Position numbers and translations under genes: made by a program
Assembly: GCA_014843695.1 (NCBI GenBank)
Contig: CM026390.1
Coordinates: 3,059,213-3,123,212, forward strand
Source of the DNA: Archivesica marissinica
Lineage: Eukaryota > Mollusca > Bivalvia > Venerida > Vesicomyidae
Direction of reading: 5' to 3'
DNA: 64,000 bases
Part shown: in pieces, positions 13,901 through 24,877 of the stretch
How positions within the stretch are numbered: the stretch's first letter is position 1
Layout: each line of letters begins with the position of its first letter
The notes under the pieces: generated by a model
What the model was told of the DNA's origin: nothing
Databases searched by the model: none
The model's input: only the letters and a program-made list of their open reading frames with translations

Positions 13901-16900
13901 GTCGACATCCCACTACAGCGCCATAGGCGACTTTCGTCAACATCCCACTACAGCGCCATAGAAGACTTTCGTCGACATCCGACTACAGCGCCATAGGTGA
14001 CTTGTCGACATCCCACTACAGCACCATAGGCGACTTTCGTCGACATCCCACTACAGCGCCATAGGCGACTTGTCGACATCCCACTACAGCACCATAGGCG
14101 ACTTTCTTCGACATCCCACTACAGCAACATAGGCGACTTGTCGACATCCCACTACAGCACCATAGGCGACTTGTCGACATCCCACTACAGCACCATAGGC
14201 GACTTGTCGACATCCCACTACAGCACCATAGGCGACTTTCGTCGCCATCCCACTACAGCACCATAGGTGACTTGTCGACATCCCACTACAGCACCATAGG
14301 CGACTTGTCGACATCCCACTACAACACCATAGGCGACTTGTCGACATCCCACTACAGCGCCATAGAAGACTTGTCGACATCCCACTACAGCACCATAGGC
14401 GACATCCCACTACAGCGCCATAGGCGACTTTCGTCGACATCCCACTACTGTACCATAAGCGACTTTCGTCGACATCCCACTACAGCGCCATAGGCGACTT
14501 GTCGACATCCCACTACAGCACCATAGGCGACTTGTCGACATCCCACTACAGCGCCATAGGCGACTTTCGTCGACATCCCACTACAGCGCCATAGGCGACT
14601 TGTCGACATCCCACTACAGCGCCATAGAAGACTTGTTGACATCCCACTACAGCACCATAGGCGACATCCCACTACAGCGCCATAGGCGACTTTCGTCGAC
14701 ATCCCACTACAGCACCATAGGCGACTTTCGTCGACATCCCACTACAGCGCCATAGAAGACTTGTCGACATCCCACTACAGCACCATAGGCGATATCCCAC
14801 TACAGCGCCATAGGCGACTTTCGTCGACATCCCACTACAGTACCATAGGCGACTTGTCGACATCCCACTACAGCACCATAGGCGACTTGTCGACACCCCA
14901 CTACAGTGCCATAGGCGACTTTCATCGACATCCCACTACAGCACCATAGGTGACTTGTCGACATCCCACTACAGCACCATAGGCGACTTGTCAACATCCC
15001 ACTACAGCACCATAGGCGACTTTTGGCGACATCCCACTACAGCACCATAGGCGACTTGTCGACATCCCACTACAGCGCCATAGGCGACTTTCGTCGACAT
15101 CCCACTACAGCACCATAGGCGACTTTTGGCGACATCCCACTACAGCGCCATAGGCGACTTTCGTCGACATCCCACTACAGCGCCATAGAAGACTTGTCGA
15201 CATCCCACTACAGCACCATAGGCGATATCCCACTACAGCGCCATAGGCGTCTTTCGTCGACATCCCACTACAGTACCATAGGCGACTTGTCGACATCCCA
15301 CTACAGCACCATAGGCGACTTGTCGACACCCCACTACAGTGCCATAGGCGACTTGTCGACATCCCACTACAGCACCATAGGCGACTTTCGTCGACATCCC
15401 ACTACAGCGCCATAGAAGACTTGTCGACATCCCACTACAGCACCATAGGCGATATCCCACTACAGCGCCATAGGCGTCTTTCGTCGACATCCCACTACAG
15501 TACCATAGGCGACTTGTCGACATCCCACTACAGCACCATAGGCGACTTGTCGACACCCCACTACAGTGCCATAGGCGACTTTCGTCGACATCCCACTACA
15601 GCACCATCGGCGACTTTCGTCGACATCCCACTACAGCACCATAGGCGACTTGTCGACACCCCACTACAGCACCATAGGTGACTTTCGTCGACATCCCACT
15701 ACAGCACCATAGGCGACTTGTCGACACCACACTACAGTGCCATAGGCGACTTTCGTCGACATCCCACTACAGCACCATAGGCGACTTGTCGACACCCCAC
15801 TACAGCGCCATAGGTGACTTTCGTCGACATCCCACTACAGCAGCTGCACCATAGGCGACTTTCGTCGACATCCCACTACAGCACCATAGGCGACTTGTCG
15901 ACATTCCACTACAGCACCATAGGTGACTTGTCGACATCCCACTACAGCACCATAGGCGACTTGTCAACATCCCACTACAGCACCATAGGCGACTTTTGGC
16001 GACATCCCACTACAGCACCATAGGCGACTTGTCGACATCCACTACAGCGCCATAGGTGACTTTCGTCGACATCCCACTACAGCACCATAGGCGACTTTCG
16101 TCGACATCCCACTACAGCACCATAGGCGACTTTCGTCGACATCCCACTACAGCACCATAGGCGACTTTCGTCGACATCCCCTACAGCACCATAGGCGACT
16201 TGTCGACATCCCACTACAGCGCCATAGGCGACTTGTCGACATCCCACTACAGCACCATAGGTGACTTGTCGACATCCCACTACAGTGCCATAGGCGACTT
16301 GTCGACATCCCACTACAGCACCATAGGCGACTTGTCGACATCCCACTACAGCGCCATAGGCGACTTTCGTTGACATCCCACTACAGCACCATAGGCGTCT
16401 TTCGTCGACATCCCACTACAGCGCCATAGAAGACTTTCGTCGACATCCGACTACAGCGCCATAGGTGACTTGTCCACATCCCACTACAGCACCATAGGCG
16501 ACTTTCGTCGACATCCCACTACAGCACCACAGGCGACTTGTCGACATCCCACTACAGCACCATAGGCGACTTGTCGACATCCCACCACAGCACCATAGGC
16601 GACTTGTCGACATCCCACTACAGCACCATAGGCGACTTTCGTCGCCATCCCACTACAGCACCATCGGTGACTTGTCGACATCCCACTACAGCACCATAGG
16701 CGACTTGTCGACATCCCACTACAGCACCATAGGCGACTTGTCGACATCCCACTACAGCACCATAGAAGACTTGTCGACATCCCACTACAGCACCATAGGC
16801 GACATCCCACTATAGCGCCATAGGCGACTTTCGTCGACATCCCACTACAGTACCATAAGCGACTTTCGGCGACATGCCACTACAGCGCCATAGGCGACTT

Positions 16901-18241
16901 GTCGACATCCCACTACAGCGCCATAGGCGACTTGTCGACATCCCACTACAGCACCATAGGCGACTTGTCGACATCCCACTACAGCACCATAGGCGACATG
17001 TCGACATCCCACTACAGCGCCATAGGCGACTTTCGTCGACATCCCACTACAGCACCATAGGCGACTTGTCGACATCCCACTACAGCATCATAGGCGACTT
17101 TCGTCAACATCCCACTACAGCGCCATAGGCGACATCCCACTACAGCACCATAGGCGACTTGTCGACATCCCACTACAGCGCCATAGGTGACTTTCGTCGA
17201 CATCCCACTACAGCACCATAGGCGACTTGTCGACATCCCACTACAGCGCCATAGAAGACTTGTCGACATCCCACTACAGCACCATAGGCAACATCCCACT
17301 ACAGCGCCATAGGCGACTTTCGTCGACATCCCACTACAGCGCCATAGGCGACTTTCGTCGACATCCCACTACAGCGCCATAGAAGACTTGTCGACATCCC
17401 ACTACAGCACCATAGGCGATATCCCACTACAGCGCCATAGGCGTCTTTCGTCGACATCCCACTACAGTACCATAGGCGACTTGTCGACATCCCACTACAG
17501 CACCATAGGCGACTTGTCGACACCCCACTACAGTGCCATAGGCGACTTGTCGACACCCCACTACAGCACCATAGGTGACTTTCGTCGACATCCTACTACA
17601 GCACCATAGGCGACTTGTCGACACCCCACTACAGTGCCATAGGCGACTTTCGTCGACATCCCACTACAGCACCATAGGCGACTTGTCGACACCCCACTAC
17701 AGCGCCATAGGTGACTTTCGTCGACATCCCACTACTGCAGCTGCACCATAGGCGACTTTCGTCGACATCCCACTACAGCACCATAGGCGACTTGTCAACA
17801 TCCCACTACAGCACCATAGGCGACTTGTCAACATCCCACTACAGCACCATAGGCGACTTTTGGCGACATCCCACTACAGCACCATAGGCGACTTGTCGAC
17901 ATCCCACTACAGCGCCATAGGTGACTTTCGTCGACATCCCACTACAGCACCATAGGCGACTTTCGTTGACATCCCACTACAGCATCATAGGCGACTTGTC
18001 GACATCCCACTACAGCACCATAGGTGACTTGTCGACATCCCACTACAGCGCCATAGGCGACTTGTCGACATCCCACTACAGCACAATAGGCGACTTAACG
18101 ACATCCCACTACAGCGCCATAGGCGACTTTCGTTGACATCCCACTACAGCGCCATAGAAGACTTGTCGACATCCCACTACAGTGCCATAGGCGACTTTCG
18201 TCGACATCCCACTACAGCACCATCGGCGACTTTCGTCGACA
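4984..18241. repeat. 33/35/25-bp satellite array (array B), about 13.3 kb
   Basis: The basic unit is 33 bp: CGACATCCCACTACAGCACC, then ATAGGCGACTTGT. A 35-bp form ends in GACTTTCGT, and a 25-bp form lacks the GACTTGT part. The unit includes GTCGAC. Common diagnostic variants are CACC/CGCC, AGAAGAC for AGGCGAC, and GGTGAC for GGCGAC. Groups of variants recur in the same order kilobases apart, showing block duplications within the array. Open frames on both strands across this region are repeat shadows. Confidence 0.98.
12839..13042. repeat. CACACCC-rich microsatellite insertions within array B
   Basis: Three stretches of CACACCCACAC-type sequence interrupt array B at the same point of the unit, directly after GGCGACTT or GGCGACTTT: near 12840-12858, 12929-12990 and 13022-13041. 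Normal 33/35-bp units lie between and after them. The shared position suggests one insertion or mutation that was then copied with its unit and expanded, most strongly in the middle copy. Confidence 0.85.
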
Positions 18242-18806
18242 ACGCATATGCTTTCATACCGGACTTAATTTAGTGTATACAAGTTTATGTTAACACCGGG
18301 AAACTCTAATTCTGCTATTTCCAGGATTTCACGAGTATTAATAGTAACATTGCTGCAAAATGAGACTAAATATAGACCAATGCTGAACTTCCCTTATGCC
18401 GTGCCACAAGTCTCCGTAATGGATGAATCATATTTGGATTTAGGTTTTCAGTGAGAATATTTTGTTTATGCATGCATATTGTGCAGAAATATGAAACTTA
18501 TATCTATAAATATATTTCCTTTCGTTTGTAAATGCTCTTACAGTCATAGGGCTTGTCACGGTCTGTCAAAATGTATTGGTAAAATTATTTGGCGCTGGGA
18601 GCAAAATGCGTAGATTTATTTGGCGCTGAAAGGGTTAAAGGTATATTCCTGTTCAAACTGACTGCCAAACTTTCTAAAAAAAGAGATGCTATGATACAAA
18701 TTGTTCCTACCTTCATGAGTAATAAAGATCAATATCGGCCTGCCTAATAAACTTTGCTTTATTAGTCTGTCCTTATAAACCTTTCATGATGTCATAATGC
18801 TGCATA
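18242..18806. other. Right end of the TTAA element and spacer
   Basis: The unique sequence 18242-18634 is the non-repetitive right part of the TTAA-bounded element. It contains two TTTGGCGCTG motifs close to the terminus (near 18590 and 18620). Beyond 18638 about 170 bp of AT-rich spacer follows. No coding sequence was recognised. Confidence 0.6.
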
Positions 18807-19086
18807 TGTATTACATCATATGTTCATAGATGGTAGGATAAACTTCAACCATTCAGAGTGTGTATTACATCATATGTTCATAGATGGTAGGATAAACTTC
18901 AACCATTCAGAGTGTGTATTACATCATATGTTCATAGATGGTAGGATAAACTTCAACCATTCAGAGTGTGTATTACATCATATGTTCATAGATGGTAGGA
19001 TAAACTTCAACCATTCAGAGTGTGTATTACATCATATGTTCATAGATGGTAGGATAAACTTCAACCATTCAGAGTGTGTATTACAT
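18807..19086. repeat. 54-bp tandem repeat, about 5 copies
   Basis: The unit contains ATGTTCATAGATGGTAGG and ACTTCAACCATTCAGAG and repeats every 54 bp with almost no divergence. The period is a multiple of three, which produces an open frame of repeated 18-residue blocks that is not considered a gene. It abuts the next array directly. Confidence 0.95.
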
Positions 19087-19600
19087 CTTACAGTTTCCCA
19101 GATCCCTGATGTACATTGGATACAGTTTCCCAGATCCCTGAGGTACATTGGATACAGTTTCCCAGATCCCTGAGGTACATTGGATACAGTTTCCCAGATC
19201 CCTGACGTACATTGGATACAGTTTCCCAGATCCCTGAGGTACATTGGATACAGTTTCCCAGATCCCTGAGGTACATTGGATACAGTTTCCCAGATCCCTG
19301 ATGTACATTGGATACAGTTTCCCAGATCCCTGAGGTACATTGGATACAGTTTCCCAGATCCCTGAGGTACATTGGATACAGTTTCCCAGATCCCTGAGGT
19401 ACATTGGATACAGGTTCCCAGATCCCTGATGTACATTGGATACAGTTTCCCAGATCCCTGAGGTACATTGGATACAGTTTCCCAGATCCCTGAGGTACAT
19501 TGGATACAGTTTCCCAGATCCCTGAGGTACATTGGATACAGTTTCCCAGATCCCTGAGGTACATTGGATACAGTTTCCCAGATCCCTGAGGTACGTTGGA
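19087..19600. repeat. 32-bp tandem repeat, about 16 copies
   Basis: The unit is ACAGTTTCCCAGATCCCTGA followed by GGTACATTGGAT, 32 bp in all, with single-base variants (ATGTAC, ACGTAC, GGTTCCC). Long minus-strand open frames cross it because the unit lacks stops in some frames. Confidence 0.96.
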
Positions 19601-19975
19601 TTAACTCCGTCTTTATACATGTGATTAACCCCGCCTTTATACATGTGATTAACCCCGTCATTATACATGTGATTAACCCCGCCTTTATACGTGTGATTAA
19701 CCCCGCCTTTATACATGTGATTAACCCCATCATTATACATGTGATTAACCCCATCTTTTTATACATGTGGTTAACCCCCGTCTTTATACATGTGATTAAC
19801 CCCGCTTTTATACATGTGATTAACCCCCGTCTTTATACATGTGATTAACCCAGTCTTTATACATGTGATTAACCCCGTCATTATACGTGTGATTAACCCC
19901 GTCATTATACGTGTGATTAACCCCGCCTTTATACATGTGATTAACCCCGTCATTATACATGTGATTAACCCTGCA
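19599..19975. repeat. 24-bp tandem repeat, about 16 copies
   Basis: The unit is GATTAACCCCGTCTTTATAC followed by ATGT, 24 bp, with CGCC/CGTC, CTTT/CATT and ACATG/ACGTG variants and occasional one-base indels. It follows the 32-bp array without a spacer, so three unrelated tandem families lie end to end. Confidence 0.96.
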
Positions 19976-20320
19976 GGGGATAAACGATCGCAAGTGTTGC
20001 CGATTGCAAAGAGTTTGAGTTTTGTACGTGGTTCCGACTGACCATGATTATGATGTATATTATTTATCTGGTACAATATGTTCATGGTGATAAATGTTAT
20101 GTATGAGTTGCAATGAATATATCAGCCATGTATGCAATGTGTAAATTCACAAGTGCTACAAATACCAACTTACAATTTGAAATGTATAATGTGTTACGTT
20201 TTGTTTGTAGTCTACTCTAGTAGGTGACGTAGTTGAGTTAAGGGAAATAGAATATTAGGTTAATGTCTTATAAATTTTAATTATTAGGCTCGCCCCGCCT
20301 TGTATATCTTCTCCACTCTT
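19976..20320. other. Single-copy AT-rich spacer
   Basis: No gene, RNA or repeat was recognised. Confidence 0.6.
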
Positions 20321-20590
20321 CTAATAAATTAAAATTTATAGTTTATACAACTTTATTTTACCTCGATTGCGAAACAACTTATATTAATCACTCTCAAGAC
20401 CTCATTCCTGATGAAATCCATCGCCACGAGGAAGAGAGAAGAGGCAATGTGGAATTTAAATGCCTTGCCTAAGGGCACAATCGTAACAGCTCAAGCGGGG
20501 CTCAAATGCGGGGCCTTTCGCACCTGAAGCGAACACGCTACCACCGCGCTATCACGACTAATCACTAATCACCTAATAAATTAAAATTTA
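20321..20590 (-). mobile_element. Full-length tRNA-derived SINE with 18-bp target-site duplication
   Basis: The direct repeat CTAATAAATTAAAATTTA (20321-20338 and 20573-20590) bounds the element. On the minus strand the head has an A-box-like TAGCGCGGTGGTAGC and a 5-bp anticodon-type stem TTCGC/GCGAA with a 7-base loop. A degraded B box lies near GCATTTGAGCC. The body contains TGTGCCCTTAGGCAAGGC and CTCGTGGCGATGGA, and the tail is AT-rich. Related fragments lie at 32290-32435, 32660-32800 and 46035-46170. Copy 32660-32800 keeps a better B box (AGTTCGAGTCCC), which supports the tRNA origin. The long perfect duplication implies a fairly recent insertion. Confidence 0.88.
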
Positions 20591-20607
20591 AAAGACAGTA
20601 AGCTAAT

Positions 20608-20915
20608 ATTCTCTATGTAATATTCTCTATGTAATATTCTCTATGTAATATTTTCTATGTAATATTCTCTATGTAATATTCTCTATGTAATATTCTCTAT
20701 GTAATATTCTATATGTAATATTCTCTATGTAATATTCTCTATGTAATATTCTCTATGTAATATTCTCTATGTAATATTCTATATGTAATATTCTCTATGT
20801 AATATTCTATATGTAATATTCTATATGTAATATTCTATATGTAATATTCTATATGTAATATTCTCTATGTAATATTCTATATGTAATATTCTCTATGTAA
20901 TATTCTCTCTATATT
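20608..20915. repeat. 14-bp tandem repeat, about 21 copies
   Basis: TAATATTCTCTATG repeats with a CTCTATG/CTATATG alternation and one TTTTCTATG. It starts 18 bp after the SINE's right target-site duplication. Confidence 0.95.
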
Positions 20916-21018
20916 GGTTACAAAATCAGTATTACAGAAGTTTTATAATGAAATCCAACAATTTGAACATTTTCTTGAACATTGTTGAAAAATATATACA
21001 TATAATCTTATTTTGACA

Positions 21019-21262
21019 TTAAAGCAGCATTACATCGCAATAAATGTTAAAGCGGCATTACATCGCAATAAAGGAAGTTTTGTTAAAGCAGCATTACATC
21101 GCAATAAAGGATGTTTTGTTAAAGCAGCATTACATCGCAATAAAGGATGTTTTGTTAAAGCAGCATTACATCGCAATAAAGGATGTTTTGTTAAAGCAGC
21201 ATTACATCGCAATAAAGGATGTTTTGTTAAAGCAGCATTACATCGCAATAAAGGAAGTTTTG
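21019..21262. repeat. 36-bp tandem repeat built from a MITE end, about 7 copies
   Basis: Units of 36 bp contain TTAAAGCAGCATTACATCGC followed by AATAAAGGATGTTTTG. The first unit is shortened and the second has AGCGGC. Each unit restates the terminal inverted repeat of the surrounding element, so the array is an amplified transposon end. Confidence 0.93.
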
Positions 21263-21701
21263 GGTAAAATATAAATACTAATATGTGTGTGTTTACAAAA
21301 ATCGAAATAGTCGCTCAGAAACGATAAAATTCCAATAAATTTAAACCGTCGTATACGCGAACTTGTTGATCAACACACGAAATATAAACACGCACAGCGC
21401 ACATGCATGAAACAACAGAGGATGTAGAAAACAACGTATATATTTTGAACATGAAATACTATCTATCTATCTTCCTCTAATGTCGAACCCCTCGCGGGGA
21501 TGTAGAAATGTCACTAAAAGACTTAGCTAACAGAGGTATGAATCAACATTCAAGTAATTTAATTAAAAATGACAACGTGGGACAAATGGGGACGATGCAT
21601 TCCGAATGTAAACAAGTGCGGACGATGCGTTCCAGTTATAAACAAGTGCGTGACCAATTTTTCAAATATCTTTTATTTCATATGATGTAATGCTGCTTTA
21701 A
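21019..21701. mobile_element. TTAA-type MITE with AGCAGCATTACATC inverted ends
   Basis: TTAAAGCAGCATTACATC (from 21019) is matched by the exact inverse GATGTAATGCTGCTTTAA ending at 21701, giving 14-bp perfect inverted ends flanked by TTAA. The left end is followed by tandem copies of itself. The interior (21263-21683) has no transposase. A relative with the same kind of ends lies at 50525-51013. TTAA duplication points to a piggyBac- or Kolobok-like source, but the family cannot be decided here. Confidence 0.75.
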
Positions 21702-21740
21702 GCCAATTTTTTCATTCTGCCCTCTTCGTAGCTCCATTTC

Positions 21741-21816
21741 TCTGTAGCAAATTATAAGAGAAATGAAATTATAAGAGAAATGAAATTATACGAGAAATGA
21801 AATTATACGAGAGGGA
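21741..21816. repeat. 17-bp tandem repeat, 4 copies
   Basis: AAATTATAAGAGAAATG repeats four times, with a TATAAG to TATACG change in the last two. Confidence 0.85.
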
Positions 21817-21985
21817 GAAGTGGGGCCCCCAGAGGGTGTAGTCATGGTCCCTAGGGCAACTATTTCACCCACATCGCCATCTCATCAGGATCCGCACTTT
21901 TTGCCAGTAATATTACTATTTTTAGACAAAATTACCCATTTTGATAAATTAATTTGTCCAAATATATGTTCTGATTCATTTAAAA

Positions 21986-24466
21986 ATGTCATGCACCAGT
22001 ACATGTCAGTTACTTGGTGTTGAATGTCATGCACCAGTCCATGTCAGTTACTTGGTGTTGAATGTCATGCACCAGTCCATGTCAGTTACTTGGTGTTGAA
22101 TGTCATGCACCAGTCCATGTCAGTTACTTGGTGTTGAATGGGTGCACCAGTCCATGTCAGTTACTTGGTGTTGAATGTCATGCACCAGTCCATGCCAGTT
22201 ACTTGGTGTTGAATGTCATGCACCAGTCCATGTCAGTTACTTGGTGTTGAATGGGTGCACCAGTCCATGCCAGTTACTTGGTGTTGAATGTCATGCACCA
22301 GTCCATGTCAGTTACTTGGTGTTGAATGGGTGCACCAGTCCATGTCAGTTACTTGGTGTTGAATGCCATGCACCAGTCCATGTCAGTTACTTGGTGTTGA
22401 ATGTCATGCACCAGTCCATGTCAGTTACTTGGTGTTGAATGTCATGCACCAGTCCATGTCAGTTACTTGGTGTTGAATGTCATGCACCAGTCCTTGTCAG
22501 CTACTTGGTGTTGAATGTCATACACCAGTCCATGCCAGTTACTTAGTGTTGAATGTCATGCACCAGTTCATGTCAGTTACTTGCTGTTGAATGGGTGCAC
22601 CAGTCCATGTCAGTTACTTGGTGTTGAATGTCATGCACCAGTCCATGCCAGTTACTTGGTGTTGAATATCATACACCAGTCCATGTCAGTTACTTGGTGT
22701 TGAATGGGTGCACCAGTCAATGTCAGTTACTTGGTGTTGAATGTCATGCACCAGTCCATGTCAGTTACTTGGTGTTGAATGGGTGCACCAGTGCATGTCA
22801 GTTACTTGATGTTGAATGTCATGCACCAGTCCATGTCAGTTACGTGGTGTTGAATGCCATACACCAGTCCAAGTCAGTTACTTGGTGTTGAATGTCATGC
22901 ACCAGTCCATGTCAGTTACTTGGTGTTGAATGTCATGCACCAGTCCATGTCAGTTACTTGGTGTTGAATGTCATGCACCAGTCCATGTCAGTTACTTGGT
23001 GTTGAATGTCATGCACCAGTCCATGCCAGTTACTTGGTGTTGTATGTCATGCACCAGTCCATGCCAGTTACTTAATGTTGAATGTCATGCACCAGTTCAT
23101 GTCAGTTACTTGCTGTTGAATGGGTGCACCAGTCCATGTCAGTTACTTGGTGTTGAATGTCATGCACCAGTCCATGTCAGTTACTTGGTGTTGAATACAC
23201 CAGTCCATGTCAGTTACTTGGTGTTGAATGGGTGCACCAGTCCATGTCAGTTACTTGGTGTTGAATGCACCAGTCCATGTCAGTTACTTGGTGTTGAATG
23301 GGTGCACCAGTCCATGTCAGTNNNNNNNNNNNNNNNNNNNNNNNNNNNNNNNNNNNNNNNNNNNNNNNNNNNNNNNNNNNNNNNNNNNNNNNNNNNNNNN
23401 NNNNNNNNNNNNNNNNNNNNNNNNNNNNNNNNNNNNNNNNNNNNNNNNNNNNNNNNNNNNNNNNNNNNNNNNNNNNNNNNNNNNNNNNNNNNNNNNNNNN
23501 NNNNNNNNNNNNNNNNNNNNNNNNNNNNNNNNNNNNNNNNNNNNNNNNNNNNNNNNNNNNNNNNNNNNNNNNNNNNNNNNNNNNNNNNNNNNNNNNNNNN
23601 NNNNNNNNNNNNNNNNNNNNNNNNNNNNNNNNNNNNNNNNNNNNNNNNNNNNNNNNNNNNNNNNNNNNNNNNNNNNNNNNNNNNNNNNNNNNNNNNNNNN
23701 NNNNNNNNNNNNNNNNNNNNNNNNNNNNNNNNNNNNNNNNNNNNNNNNNNNNNNNNNNNNNNNNNNNNNNNNNNNNNNNNNNNNNNNNNNNNNNNNNNNN
23801 NNNNNNNNNNNNNNNNNNNNNNNNNNNNNNNNNNNNNNNNNNNNNNNNNNNNNNNNNNNNNNNNNNNNNNNNNNNNNNNNNNNNNNNNNNNNNNNNNNNN
23901 NNNNNNNNNNNNNNNNNNNNNNNNNNNNNNNNNNNNNNNNNNNNNNNNNNNNNNNNNNNNNNNNNNNNNNNNNNNNNNNNNNNNNNNNNNNNNNNNNNNN
24001 NNNNNNNNNNNNNNNNNNNNNNNNNNNNNNNNNNNNNNNNNNNNNNNNNNNNNNNNNNNNNNNNNNNNNNNNNNNNNNNNNNNNNNNNNNNNNNNNNNNN
24101 NNNNNNNNNNNNNNNNNNNNNNNNNNNNNNNNNNNNNNNNNNNNNNNNNNNNNNNNNNNNNNNNNNNNNNNNNNNNNNNNNNNNNNNNNNNNNNNNNNNN
24201 NNNNNNNNNNNNNNNNNNNNNNNNNNNNNNNNNNNNNNNNNNNNNNNNNNNNNNNNNNNNNNNNNNNNNNNNNNNNNNNNNNNNNNNNNNNNNNNNNNNN
24301 NNNNNNNNNNNNNNNNNNNNNTGTTGAATGGGTGCACCAGTCCATGTCAGTTACTTGGTGTTGAATGCACCAGTCCATGTCAGTTACTTGGTGTTGAATG
24401 CACCAGTCCATGTCAGTTACTTGGTGTTGAATGCACCAGTCCATGTCAGTTACTTGGTGTTGAATG
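21986..24466. repeat. 38-bp satellite array containing an assembly gap
   Basis: The unit is GTCATGCACCAGTCCATGTC followed by AGTTACTTGGTGTTGAAT (38 bp). Variants carry GGGTGCACC for GTCATGCACC, CCATGCC for CCATGTC, and shorter 33-bp units near the gap. Both edges of the 1000-N gap are in the repeat, so the true length is unknown. Frames across the gap are artefacts. Confidence 0.97.
23322..24321. other. Assembly gap, 1000 N
   Basis: There are exactly 1000 N, the same size as the second gap, so this is a fixed-size placeholder and not a measured distance. Confidence 0.99.
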
Positions 24467-24877
24467 GGTTAATGATTATTTAATTAATGACTCGAGCACT
24501 GTATTTAGACATTTTGGCGTTCAAGCAATGTATATTTTAGCTCTAATAGAGGTTTGGGAAAGCCCTGACGTTATTGCATTGTTTACTGAGCCCATTACAA
24601 ACTGTCTCTGCATTGTAAAGTCAGTTAGCATCCAACCCCTTGACAATTCAAGGCACACAAACAGCATCAAGTGTCATGCAGTCATCTAATGGCATCTTCC
24701 AGCAATCATGGTTACATAGTCTTGCACACCGCTGTGTGTTCTCCCAGCTCTATAGTCTAACATAAGCAATTCTTATATAACAGGTCTGCTCAAATTACTG
24801 ATCTGACAGACCTGCATGGCTGTATTTGACTAGGCACACTGATTCTAAAACATTGTTTATATTATTGTTCTGAGATC
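24467..24877. other. Single-copy spacer
   Basis: No gene, RNA or repeat was recognised between two arrays. Confidence 0.6.

Larger units (their letters stand above)
4973..18638. mobile_element. TTAA-flanked terminal-inverted-repeat element swollen by a satellite
   Basis: TTAA at 4973-4976 is followed by CCCTTTCGACGCC. At the other end GGCGCTGAAAGGG (18622-18634) is followed by TTAA (18635-18638). The inverted ends match at 11 of 13 positions. A TTAA duplication with CCCTTT termini is typical of piggyBac-like elements and of some other TTAA-specific families. The interior is almost wholly a 33-bp satellite that starts right at the left end, followed by about 390 bp of unique sequence at the right end. 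No transposase was seen, so this is read as a non-autonomous element in which tandem repeats expanded. The short TIR leaves some doubt. Confidence 0.55.

Noticed and set aside
4991..18136. Dozens of open frames reading STSHYSTIGD or TSRLWCCSGM
   Set aside because: These are shadows of the 33/35-bp satellite, open in both directions and broken whenever a 35- or 25-bp unit shifts the frame.
22930..24689. Open frames spanning the first gap, and likewise 51817-53424 across the second
   Set aside because: They are open only because N codons are not stops.
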